DNA of 64,000 nt from Luscinia megarhynchos (lineage: Eukaryota > Chordata > Aves > Passeriformes > Turdidae), in NCBI GenBank assembly GCA_034336665.1, contig JAPFBE010000003.1, positions 36,864,360 to 36,928,359 of the forward strand, given 5' to 3'. Below, piece by piece: positions 1 through 10,684 of the stretch. The translations under genes and the position numbers were made by a program. The notes under the pieces were generated by a model. It was not told where the DNA came from, made no database searches, and worked only from the letters and a program-made list of their open reading frames with translations. Position 1 is the first letter of the stretch. Every line of letters starts with the position of its first letter.

Positions 1-20
1 AAAAAAAAAAAAAAAAAAAA
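1..20. repeat. Poly(A) run at window edge
   Basis: The window opens with 20 consecutive A residues. It could be the end of a longer simple repeat or a retrotransposon tail truncated by the window boundary; the sequence to the left is needed to tell. Confidence 0.9.
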
Positions 21-2657
21 GCCCGGTAACAAGAAGTCAATTAAAATAAAAGATCAATGCAATTTGAAAGCTAAATATATATGTATGTGTGTTTGCATGG
101 CTGTAAAAAATGTAATTGTTATTAATAAGTTAGATATTTTATAATAAACACCACATGTAGTTAATTGCAAGCAGAAATCATGGGACTTGGAATGGTAATA
201 TTAAATTGACAGTTCCATTAACCTCAGCAGGTCTCTCACTTACATGGGTGCATGGTCTGCTCAAGGGCAGGGGTGTCTAAACAGTCTTTTCTTATCTCAC
301 ATAGTATCAATTGAAAGACAATTGGAAAGTATTAGCAGTCTAACTGGGAGTACAACAGTCTTCTTGTACACAGAAGTAGAGAACTATTTAAAGAAAATAA
401 CGATTCTGAGCTCATTAGGCATAAAACCAGATTTCAGGTCAGGAATTTTGAACATTGTGAAACAATTTCAAATCTGTAATTGTAATAGGACAGCATTGAA
501 GTTACACATTTACTAAGAAAGAAAGGTTAGAAAGACCAGGGTTAATTTCAGTGGTGTATCTTTCAGTTTCAGTTAAAAGGCGTTTAGAAAGTACTTATTT
601 TGTGAACAACGAAGATCAAAGGTATCAAAGTGTTTTAATGCACTAGGTCCTTTTTCACCCCTCGGGAGAGTAACTTTCACTTCTGATTTATGGTGCACAT
701 TAAATTAGCTTGGTAGTAGTCTCCATTAATCCCCTTGTCTATATATATGTCGGGATCCCAAAACCACTAAGTAATTTTGTGTGACTGGCAAGCTTTGCTC
801 AGGGAGAAACTCTGGTCAGGCAAAGTGCATTGCAGGTCACCACTGACCTAAACCAGCAGAGAAAAGCTCAGTGTTTGCCTATACCTCATAAGAGTCTAAG
901 TGGAAAAAGCAGTGATTGACCAGAAACCCCTGAATTCACCACAGAACTTTTGACAATAGCTCACTGTATTTTCCCTATTTTAAAATCTCTTGACATTCCA
1001 GTTAATTTCAGTACCTCATACTGACATAATAAGAGCAAATTGCTTCAAGACACATTCATAAAAGCAATGTACTTCTGCTCTCTTTTAGGTTTCGTTACTT
1101 TTGGTACTGGCATAAAGTATCCAAGTACCTGCTATTCATAAAACAAGTGCAACTGATGTCACCTAGTGTCATAGTGAAATTGCTTTGTTATTTTTATTCA
1201 TTATTGTCCCTATTGTATCTTTATTTTATCTGTAATCTTTCAAGGTATATTTCATTTTCCAGTTCAAGTAAAGTATGCTTTGTGGGTTTGTGAATTTTCA
1301 CTTGCAGACTTAGGGCAGAAATAGATTGGTGTAGCAGATTTTTCTATCTACCTTGCTTTATAACTGAGACATTTTGGAGCAGTTTCTCTAAACATAAATT
1401 TTCAAGTTTAGCTGCATTTAAATATTAATTATTCATTAGTTGCTATAGTTCAACCAGGTTTGTGAACAGCACTTATTCTTGAACAACCACAGTGAAAATC
1501 AAGGACTTATAGAGACTAAATAATTTGGCTGGTTCTAGCATTGTGCATGTCTTCTTTTTCAGAGAAGATTTCTCTGTTTCAGGTGTTTGCCAGTGTAAAA
1601 GATGCCAATCTTTATTTGATTGACAAAGCCTCTCTGTCCTTCAAGTGGCTCTGCTAATCTTATTATGCAGGTGAGGTAGCCATTGCCAGACAAGCGGGAT
1701 TTCAGAAAATCCATATTTCTGCATAGCAGCCTAAAAGCCCTGTGTTCAGAGCAGCTTCTGAGCATGGAGCCATCCTCGTCACACAGTGCCACGGACAGAC
1801 AAGCAGCCCTGCAGTTTGAATGTCTTGCTCCTAATTGTTTGGCTTTAATCAGCCCTTGCCCTTGAGTATGTTTTGTCAATATACAATATTGGGTTCTCTC
1901 CATAAAGAGTATTATTGAACATACTCAGCTTGGCTTGCAGTCAATTTATGAGAGAGAAAATGTCTCTTCCTCGGTTGGAAAGGGCAGAGAGAGGCAGGTA
2001 ATTTATACAGAATCACTGCCTTGTTTTGGATACAGACAATATGGCTGTAAGAGAATCCCTGTCTAGTTCATCCCTTTAGGACTAGAACCAGAATGTCAGA
2101 AAGATTTGGTTTGGTCCGTAGATTGGGTTTTGTCACAAACAGGCACTACAGCAGGAGGGGTAATAATGAAGTTAACCCTCTTATTGAAGTTAACACATTT
2201 GCTAAGCAGTCAAAAGACTTCTAAAGGGCCTCTCAGTAACAGCAAGAAGATTTCCAGAGACCTAACTTATTTTTGGTGGCACAAGCCTGCTATTCTTCCC
2301 ACCAGGGAGGTACTTGTTATCTTAAATCTCATTATTTTCCAATTTCTACCTTTTGGTAGCTTTTCCTCTTTGGTGGAAAGCAACAACAAGAATGTGATAC
2401 ATACAAAATATCAGATAAGGTTCTATTTCTGTGTCCCATAAAAATAAATAGATAAGTTCAAAAAGTGTGTTTCAATACTGACTAAACAGATGGGAATTTA
2501 GTGTAGTACCTGTTGCTCCAGTATCATGACACATGCCTCTGTTCTTTTAAAATATATTTACAGCTGGCCTAAGCTTGCATACAGACGGAGCTTGGTCTGT
2601 CAACACCAGTAATAATGAACACAGCCACAAGTTTATTTGAGGGCACAGCTGTTGAAA
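21..2657. other. Unique AT-rich non-coding DNA
   Basis: I see no exon with convincing splice sites, no recognisable transposon and no long tandem repeat here. Open frames on either strand, the largest 114 codons on the minus strand near 1.6-1.9 kb, are short and have no recognisable protein features. This is consistent with intron or intergenic DNA. Confidence 0.6.
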
Positions 2658-2710
2658 TGCTCATGTTGCCACTGGCATGCACTATGTGTGGTGAAAAAGC
2701 AACATGAGCA
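2658..2710. repeat. 12-bp perfect inverted repeat, 29-nt loop
   Basis: TGCTCATGTTGC at 2658-2669 is the exact reverse complement of GCAACATGAGCA at 2699-2710. The arms could form a 12-bp stem if transcribed. The stem is shorter than the 25 or more pairs usual for an animal microRNA precursor, so a microRNA is unlikely. No flanking duplication was seen that would mark it as a small transposon. Confidence 0.8.
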
Positions 2711-2869
2711 CGCAGAAGGAGGTCTGAAGGAAACCAGACTCACACAATGTGGTGACACAAAGGGAGAAACACCTAGTTCAGCCGGATGGAGAAATAGCAT
2801 ACCATAGACACTGCCAAGAGGCTAAACACAGAAAATATTTTATACAATTCCAGCAATGATAGTCCCTAG

Positions 2870-3097
2870 AAAAACATATGCAGATCTGCCAAAAGGATCA
2901 TTTTACCCTCCCAATCCCTAAAATTTGTGGATGACATACTATCAATTATGTTTGACTGCTCTCAGAGAGAAACTGAACTATTACATCACCTACCATTCAA
3001 AACTCCATCTTTGCCTCTTTTTCGAGCAAAGATGAGCTCAAAAAGCACCTTCATCCATGCAAAAAGGACATATATACCTGTCAACCACGTAAACTGA
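2870..3097 (+). repeat. Possible decayed retroelement RT fragment
   Basis: One frame is open from 2870 to a TGA at 3095-3097. From 2921 it reads KFVDDILSI, followed about six residues later by SQRETELLHHL. The (Y/F)VDD core followed by a hydrophobic run and an E-rich, L-rich helix is the pattern around the catalytic aspartates of retroviral reverse transcriptases. Nothing convincing precedes or follows it: the downstream residues do not clearly continue the family pattern, and there is no visible LTR nearby. It may be a short ancient endogenous retrovirus remnant or a chance match. Strand is plus if real. Confidence 0.25.
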
Positions 3098-5464
3098 TAA
3101 ATTTCTCAGGTAAGGTATGTATCCCTTAGTGACAATTTTACTCTAAGAATTTCACAGATATTATAGGTACCTTTGAATTACTGTGTCTGGTAATTAACTT
3201 CATTGTTTCTAAGAATTTTGAGTTCATGGGTGGTATGTGTATGAAGACCAAAAGTTAAATTCAAAGCCATGCACTTTTAAAAACACAACCCTCTGTTTTT
3301 CATTTCTTTCTATTTCTTCAGATCTTGAAGTGTGTCATATTAAATTTCCCACACATTTTACGTGATTTGACTTCTGTGTGGTTTTCCTGGAAAGACTAGA
3401 TGTTGAGATTTGCAAACTTCAGAAATAATTTCCAAAATTTAGGAATACGTAGGAAAATAACAAAGAAAAATAAGGCTCTGAAGTAATACACAAAGATAAA
3501 TTAAACAAGTTGCTCCAGACTACAAAAACTCAAAGTCAGTCTTGGTGGTACATCATGTCTCTCATATCCTTTGGTAATTGCCAGGAGTTTCCTATATGAA
3601 TGACAATAACATGTGAAGGCACCCAAAAAGACATAAGAAATTATATTTTAAAAGTTTTTTCTCTAATCTGATACTCAACATCAAGCAATTGTAAAAATTA
3701 TAACAAACCTGGTACAACATATTGTGTGATATGAAATACTGTGATGATGGAGGAACAACAGACAAATTACTTTTAATATTGTTGTAAGGTATGGCAGCAA
3801 TTATTAGGATTGTTTAGACCCATCGCTGAGATACTTGATTTATTACACATCTAGTTTGGTTTTGAGTTTCAGGGAAATTTAGATATGCAGCTTTCCTATA
3901 TAATGGAATAAAAATAACCAGCACTGTGCCTGTATTAAAGCTGTCACCAGTTGTAGCATTTTTGATAGAAACTTGACCAACTGAACCCTTATATTTGAGT
4001 ATGGCAACACAATATGTATTAGTGCATATATGAATAATATGCTAGCTAGGATTGCTGCTATTCAAAAAAGAAAATCTAATACATTGCAAGAAAATTCAAT
4101 CCTTGCTAACTGATTAACCTTTAGGTTCCACTTTCTCTCTTCTCATTGATTGAGAGAGATTTTATGAAGCACCTACAGCTTCATGCTATACAAAATCAAA
4201 AATTATTAAGGTACAGCTCTTTCTTTTTTTATTAATTTAAAAAAACCAAACTTGCTTGACAGCATATATTACCAATCACGTTAAAAAGAATTACATTTAT
4301 GAATGCAAATTAGACATGAGTCAAAGAATGAAGATATAGAATAATGATAATTATCATAATGCCTCAAAATATTTATACATTAAGCAAAACAGGACAAAGG
4401 TAAAATTATTTAAGAGACAGTAAAATGGGTATACCTTAACAATCCAGAAAGCACATGGACACACAGGATTTGAAAATATGTCCCTTTTGATGTACCTTCA
4501 GAATATAATCAGCTTCAATTCTTTTCTCAAGTCCATTTAATCAGAAATGATTTTTCATAGCCTAAAGTTTAAAAGAAATCATCATACCAACTGCTGAGTT
4601 TTCTAAAGTGCAATTGGACAGCCTAAGGGGGGAAGAATAATGTGCTCCAGTGGAGCAAGTTCTAAAATATTCTATGGCAGATGGAGTTTTCTCTGGAATA
4701 ACTAGATTACAGATTACATTTTATTTTAAATGTGTGTTCTGTCCTTTTAATTATTATATTTTATACTGTTTGTCCTTCCTTGTTAAAAGGACATAGAAAA
4801 GATTTTAATTCAATGTTAGGATGCAAAACATATCAACACTTATTAGAAAGAGAGAATGCAGCAATTTTTAGAGTTAATACTGCCTGATGACTTCTACTTT
4901 AAAACCCAATTCTCCATTCCATTTCATACATCTTTGCCAAAATATAGCCTTGAGTTGAAAGCATCATTATTATTATCAATAATGAGAATATCAATTATTA
5001 TTATCAATATTATGAGAAAGGGGATTTCAAGACAAGAGTTTTGCTATCTTTCAGAATTAAATTGGGCAAGTATTGCAAAGATTCTTCATTACCTACACCC
5101 TGTAGAGGAAAGAAGACAACCTTATTTCATTTCTACAAAAATATCTCTAAGTTTGATTTAATAGAAATTGTTTTCTCTGGGCTGAATATAGCATTTATCA
5201 AGAGGTGGCATAAAAATTTTGGTTTGAACATTTGCAAAATTTTGGAACAATCTTTTTTGTGACTTGTACTGGAATTTTAATGCTGAAATCTGAAAAGTTA
5301 AAAGTCATTAAGTGCACTGTTTTGCATCCAATTATCTAAAATAGCTTAGAGTTTAAAAAGGGTGAATAATCTTCTAATATTTTTATTTCATGTGTAGGTT
5401 TTGCCTCCCTGTCTCATTGGTGGGCAATTAACTGCCTTCAGTGCCTTGCGATCTGGATTCATTG
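3098..5464. other. Unique AT-rich non-coding DNA
   Basis: There is no supported gene or transposon. A 14-bp perfect palindrome (ATGATAATTATCAT, 4344-4357) and an imperfect TTATTATT-rich direct repeat near 4963-5009 are the only structures I noticed. Open frames at 4856-5161 and 5041-5262 overlap each other in different frames and look like chance. Confidence 0.6.
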
Positions 5465-5487
5465 AAATGAATTTAATGAATTCATTT
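5465..5487. repeat. Short AT-rich inverted repeat
   Basis: AAATGAATT (5465-5473) and its reverse complement AATTCATTT (5479-5487) flank a 5-nt centre. No function is implied; such palindromes are expected occasionally in AT-rich DNA. Confidence 0.7.
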
Positions 5488-5559
5488 ACTCATACTGCAT
5501 AACACCCATCTTCACACCACTGTAAATGAGGTGTTAATAGAGTTGTGGGACCACCATTA

Positions 5560-5868
5560 TAGGTAGCTTGCTCCCAGGGAAGCCAGCCCATAGGAGGTTA
5601 TCCAGGGAATTACTAAGAAAGAGCTGAAGCACAGCCTGGCATCTGCTGAGGGTGCTCCTGCAGGAGGGCAGCAGGGGAACTAAGGGCAGCAAAGTGGTGG
5701 GGTCCCTGCTTGGGGCTTGGGTGGTATAAACACTAGAACAGGGTTCAGCTGTTTTACTGAGACAGGCAAAACTGATGAGCCTTCCATGATGGGACTGCCA
5801 CTGCCAGATATGGACTGTAAGCTTTCTACTGAGTTTGGAGGGCCTCAGGGCTGGTGCTTGCAGGTATT
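5560..5868. other. Locally GC-richer segment, unassigned
   Basis: Base composition rises noticeably above the surroundings, with runs rich in GGG and CAG, and falls back at the AT microsatellite that follows. I could not match it to CR1 or an LTR, and no open frame with splice signals spans it. It could be an old repeat, a lncRNA exon or a regulatory segment. Confidence 0.35.
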
Positions 5869-5885
5869 ATATATATATATATATG
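5869..5885. repeat. (AT)n microsatellite, short
   Basis: There are about eight uninterrupted AT dinucleotides. Confidence 0.9.
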
Positions 5886-6303
5886 TCTGAAACTTTCCTC
5901 ATCTGCCTACTCTCCCTATGATTTTATTTAGCTGGCATCAATTTCTTTAATTTCAGTGTCCAGAGCTAATTTGTTTTACTTTTGCCTAACTCTGTGTGGT
6001 ATAAAACTTATAATTTAACATATATAGCAATACTGGGAATTATTTTATGAATGAAATTAGGTATTTACAATTCTCTCACAATTTAATGTAGAGAAAGGCA
6101 GGCCTGGCACAACAACAGAAGTCTTGGGAAGGAGAAACAGGAAATGTGGTATAGGGAGGAACAGGCATGGGCTGATCAAAGATAAGGAACCTGCTTGCTG
6201 TGGGAAACCTCACACATATAAACCACTCACCAGTAATCAGCTAAAGAAATGAAGACTTGCTAGTAAATGAAACTGGTTTTAGAGGTAATACAGAAATCAA
6301 GGC

Positions 6304-6696
6304 ATGCTATCTATTCTGGATGAGACACTATTCAACAAACTCAGATGTAAGTTTCCAAAACAAAGAATAAGTAAAAATATATCAAAGTATGTTAGTGAAA
6401 TTTTAAAACGACAACAAAATCTACCCCTACATGGAACCAAATCTGATGACAAATACAAATGTCAAGATGAGCATCATATTCCACCCATCAAAGAGCTACA
6501 GATGCTCAGAAATTGCTCTAACACTTTCCACTGCCACCACCAGAGTGAAACAACCTACCTTAAGACCTATAGGAACATGAGAAATATGAGCCTTACACCA
6601 GGAAAAGCTGACGAATTAAAGTGTGTGTACTACAGATTTAACTCCATTATTACGTTTTTCTCTTGCTGTAACAAAGGATTTCAGTTATGTTATTAG
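6304..6696 (+). other. 130-codon open frame, probably chance
   Basis: This is the longest plus-strand ATG-to-stop frame of the window. The predicted protein is basic and rich in K, N, C and H, has no signal peptide or membrane segment, and no domain I recognise. Given the stop-codon frequency in DNA this AT-rich, about one frame of this length is expected in 64 kb on both strands. No CpG island or promoter precedes it. A donor-like site at about 6346 falls inside the frame, which does not help the case for an intact gene. Best read as non-coding. Confidence 0.1.
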
Positions 6697-6768
6697 GCTA
6701 CTTTTTCTATAAATATTATGGTTTAGGAATGGTATTTTCCAATTTGTAGCTCCCACTGAAACTATATT

Positions 6769-6793
6769 CCTCTCTCTCTCCCTCTCCCTCCCC
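6769..6793. repeat. CT-rich polypyrimidine tract
   Basis: This is an uninterrupted C/T run (CTCTCT grading into CCCTC). No AG with an open downstream exon follows, so it does not look like a splice acceptor. Confidence 0.85.
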
Positions 6794-7455
6794 TGCGGTG
6801 GCCTGGAGAGGAGAACTGGAGGCATAAAAAGTAAAGATAACAGGTTGAGATAAAAACAATTTACTGGAAACAGCAGTGAGATAAGAAAATGAGCAGTAAA
6901 GGCAACTATACTAATGGCAGAAGGTACAAGAAAGAGGCAAATGGTTCACAAGGAAGCAATGCCTGGGTCAGTCCCTCCACCATACTGGGCCAGAGCCCAG
7001 AAGGGATCTCTTCTCCCTGGAAAGAACTCCCTGTTCCCTCCACATCCAGCAATGGCATAGAATAACCTCCAGGTCCCAGCCATGTCCCCTCCAGGCTACT
7101 GCACAATCAACCTTACCCTGGTCATGCAGTAAGAGATGATGTTTCTTTGTGTTAGGTCAATATATTCAGATCCATTGATCGTGGTGATAGATACATAAAA
7201 AGTAACTTGATTCCCCCTACTCAGGAGGCCAGCAGGTACTTTTTAAAATCTGAATTTTCTCTGCCTTTGGCTTACTAGATGTAGTTCTTTCCTTCTGAAG
7301 TGATGTGTAGATTCTTGCCTTTAATGTTTGTGAAAAGGAAAACATTGCATGCTAGCCTGTCTCGCTGTAATTCTAATAAACTACCCGCAAATATAAGAAA
7401 CATAATTTATGATGACAAGGAAATTAACTTCTTTTTCTTGTTTGCTTTTTCTTAG

Positions 7456-7543
7456 TTTGAGCACGGATCAAAAGTCAAATGGAGTCATTCAGGATAATGA
7501 TCCTTCTCAGGGGCAAAATTCACTGCAGTTACTTAAAGACCAG
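7456..7543 (+). CDS. Candidate internal coding exon (88 nt), gene unknown
   Basis: This is the best exon candidate in the window. It is preceded by a long T/C-rich tract (about 7429-7453) ending in TTAG, with a branch-point-like TTAAC whose A lies about 28 nt upstream of the AG. It is followed by CAG/GTAATT, a good donor. Only one frame is open through the exon: after one leading base it encodes 29 residues beginning LSTDQKSNGV and ending LQLLKDQ. The polar, Q/D/N/S-rich composition looks like a linker or regulatory segment of a larger protein rather than translated intron. The preceding intron would interrupt a codon after two bases, and the following intron would fall between codons. The other two frames contain stops. 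I do not recognise the protein. It could still be a pseudo-exon. Confidence 0.4.
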
Positions 7544-9123
7544 GTAATTATGCTTGAAAAAGCATAGCATGAATTTCAGCCCCCAGTTCAACAGCAAGTC
7601 CCAGAGCAGCACTACAGCCCCTGTGCTATCACAACTTAACTCTATAAGCCAAGGAGCTGTTATAGTCTCTTCCATGACACTTTAGGAGTTTTCCTTTTTC
7701 TTTTCTACTCTGCAAACCTACAAAATTGACAGTCAATTTCTCTCCTTCTCCTTATGAGCCATGCTACTGTGAAGTAACATGGTAAAATATGTACTATAGC
7801 CTGTGTTCAAATGCAATTTTTTTAAATAAATACTGCATCTTTGGGGATATTATTCCAATTTTTAAAAATCTGAAATGTTCTAAGATTTGTTAACAAAACT
7901 GGAGAGCTGGTTTTGAGCTAAGATTGGTTTTCTTTTTCTAATAAAGCTATGCCACAGAGGGGCAATATTTTCACTAATGCTCTCTAACTTAGTTTCTATG
8001 ACCACTTCTCTTAAATGGCTGTATTGGAGCTCCAAATTCATAGCCCTAGGTAGATGGTAGTCTGAAACAGTCAGCCTTCTCTTGGACTTTGGTCCACAGT
8101 AAATTAGTCATAAATAGCAACCACTCTGAACAAAGTGACTACCTTTACAATTTTTGCAAGGATAGATAAATGTCTGGAAGTTTAAAAACACATTAAAAAG
8201 GGTATTAGGTTTTCTGAAAACTGAAAATACATGCCTTTATTGCATTTTTATGTCAATATTTTTTTACAGTTTTTAAGAATCTGTCATGCAAGTCATCTAG
8301 AACAACTGCTCCTAAGTAAGTTATCAAAGAATAATAATTTGTTTCTCTACAGTGCCATATGTTACTCTTTTAACTAGCCACAATGAAGCAGACTGAGAAT
8401 AGACAGTTATAAATATCCTGCAGAGTATCTCATTCCACCGTTGTCTCTCTAAATGAAGGACAGAGCTCTTATAATTGGGGAATGTAACCTCTAGAAAAAG
8501 AGGCAAAACACATTCCCTCAGGTAACTCCGACCCTGTTATTCAATCACTGAAATGAGGCAATATAACTTTCAAAGCACCTTTGTACCTGGCAACAACAGC
8601 ATCACTTTCCATCAGGAAACAGCAAGCTTTAAAATGTGCTGGTTAACGTGTGAACAAATTAGCATGAAATGAAGCTTTGGAAAAGATGTAACTAACTGGA
8701 AAGGTACAGTAATGTTTAATATAAACTTAGCACTTCAGCCCCATAAGAGCAGACCTTCCAAAATGACACTGTTTTCCTATAAAGATCACAGCAGAAAACT
8801 ATAGCCTAATCCTATTTTGCACAGAAAATATGTCACCTCCTAGCTGGAAAAGTAGCCATATTGTATCACTGAAATAAGGGTAAATCAAGGACAGAAATAT
8901 ATTGTTTTTGACTAAAACAAACAAGAGACTATCTAAAACAATGAGATAGCCATCTATATCCATGCCTTGATGTGAGCAGGGAAGGTCAGCTTTGTGTGTC
9001 CTTCTTGAGGTTTATCTCAGATTGTGTCTGAGGTTAACACTAGCTTGTGTCTGTTCAGATTTTACATGGAGATCACAATCTCGATTTAGCTTCCCTGAGC
9101 TAAAAACACGCTTATTTTTTGCT
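7544..9123. other. Unique AT-rich non-coding DNA
   Basis: If 7456-7543 is a real exon, this is the start of its downstream intron. I see no repeat family or second exon with convincing signals. Confidence 0.5.
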
Positions 9124-9152
9124 GAAAAACACTGTCTTAAGCAGTGTTTTTC
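9124..9152. repeat. Perfect 11-bp hairpin
   Basis: GAAAAACACTG (9124-9134) and CAGTGTTTTTC (9142-9152) are exact reverse complements around a 7-nt centre (TCTTAAG). As RNA this would be a compact hairpin ending in U residues. It is too short for a typical microRNA precursor. The sequence around it is unique. Confidence 0.8.
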
Positions 9153-9398
9153 CTTTATCTGATCTGTCCTTACATCTTCAACAGCCATACAGAAAACTGG
9201 CTTCCTGAATGTTTGATCTTTATCTGGTGAACAACAATCACATTACATCACTCACATTTTTATATCTGAAATCAGAATGTGGTAGGACCCCACAGACCAC
9301 AAACCAGGAATTGTACTCAGTGCCAGATGACTGAAGAGTGTGAATATAGAGGGAATGTCAAGGTTATTTCCCTGATCATACATTATTTTTGGGGGGGA

Positions 9399-9826
9399 AT
9401 CCAGAGGAGGCCAACAAAGATGATCAGAGGCCTGAAGCACCTAACCTATGAAGACAGGGTGAGAGAGCTGGGGATGTTCAGACTCAAGAAGAGAAGCCTC
9501 TGGGGATGCCTTAGAGCAGCCTTCTTGTACTAGAAGGTGGCTACAAGTAGGGAGAGGGACTTTTTCCATGGCCATGTAGTGATAGGAAAGGAGCAATGAC
9601 TTTCAACTGAATGAAGGTAGATTTAGATTAGATAGAAGAAAGAAGTCTATTCCTATAAGGATGGAAAAACCTGGAGCAGGTTGTCTGGTGAGGTGATGGA
9701 TCCCTGGAAATATTCAAGGTCCGATTGGTGTGGTTCTGAGAAACCTGGAATACTTGAAGATGTCCCTATTCATTGCAGTAGGATTAAAACACACAATTCC
9801 TTCCAAATCCTTCCAAACCTACTGGC
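9399..9826 (+). repeat. CR1 LINE, 3' end, sense orientation
   Basis: The segment follows the CR1 3' region in order: the end of ORF2 (ATCCAGAGGAGG, then GAAGACAGGGTGAGAGAGCT), the GACTTTTT...GTAGTGATAGGA block, the TAGATTTAGATTAGATA block, and the 3' untranslated tail with CTGGAAATATTCAAGG and GAAGATGTCCCT. It is 5'-truncated, as most CR1 insertions are. It carries scattered substitutions and lacks the usual terminal 8-bp repeats, so it is not recent. The 84-codon plus-strand frame overlapping its start (9279-9533) is derived from this element. Confidence 0.9.
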
Positions 9827-10006
9827 TAGTGTTGGGACACCAGTACTGCTCTTCTGACTTTCTGAGGTGTACACTTTTAGGAAGAAGATAATTAAAAAAA
9901 AAGTTGGGTGTGGAGTTCACCTTTACTAATCATTTGTAATTTAGGCATTTGGCTTAAAGCTGGTTGCCTAGACTTCCTCTATAATCAATTGAAAAGGGAA
10001 TTCAGA

Positions 10007-10011
<5 letters not shown>
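9827..10011. other. Short unique spacer
   Basis: No feature is seen between the CR1 end and the AT microsatellite. Confidence 0.5.

Positions 10012-10070
<59 letters not shown>
10012..10070. repeat. (AT)n microsatellite, about 29 units
   Basis: This is 59 bp of uninterrupted alternating A and T, the longest pure microsatellite of the window. It is likely length-polymorphic and able to extrude a cruciform. Confidence 0.95.
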
Positions 10071-10071
<1 letters not shown>

Positions 10072-10204
10072 CTATTTAGGATAGACAGGCCCAGAATTTT
10101 GTAGAATTGTGCCTTTCTCCACCTCTGTGCTCCATCTAGACAAGCCTAATTTTTATCTGAATTGCAATCTGTTTTCAGGCAAATCTGCATTAGACCTTAT
10201 TCAC

Positions 10205-10221
10205 AAAAAAAAAAAAAAAAA
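10205..10221. repeat. Poly(A) run, 17 nt
   Basis: This is an uninterrupted A homopolymer 134 bp after the AT microsatellite. No retrotransposon body is recognisable immediately upstream. Confidence 0.9.
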
Positions 10222-10660
10222 GTGTATGTATATGTCTCCATGGTCAATAATGTTCTGGGATGTTCTTTTTTCATTGTAAAAGGCACTAGGTAAAGATTAG
10301 TATCATGTTTTTTAGTATTTCTGTGACAGTGCTCTTTTGTTTGGGGGACTATTTTTCCTTTTTGACAAAGCAAAGTGAAAACACTAGTTAGCTGGATAAC
10401 GTTCCATGAAATGTTACAGTGTTAGAGTGTAGTAATTTTGTTTTTCAAAACTTCAGACTCAATAGGGTCTAATACTCTTACCAGTCCAAGAACTGCATGT
10501 CTATTTAACATGATTGTCAAATTAAAATAATTTTTCTGACAGCTAAATTAAGAACAAATAAATTACAATTTAATTTGTAACTCTTTTCCATTTGGGAGAT
10601 GCCCATGAGAGTCTTTCCCTGCAGCCTGTCAGACAAGCTTACCTCAGAAAGTGCCTGAAA

Positions 10661-10684
10661 CACACACACACACACACACACACA
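10661..10684. repeat. (CA)12 microsatellite
   Basis: There are twelve uninterrupted CA units. The minus-strand open frame crossing it (10517-10708) translates it as alternating C and V and is not a gene. Confidence 0.95.
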
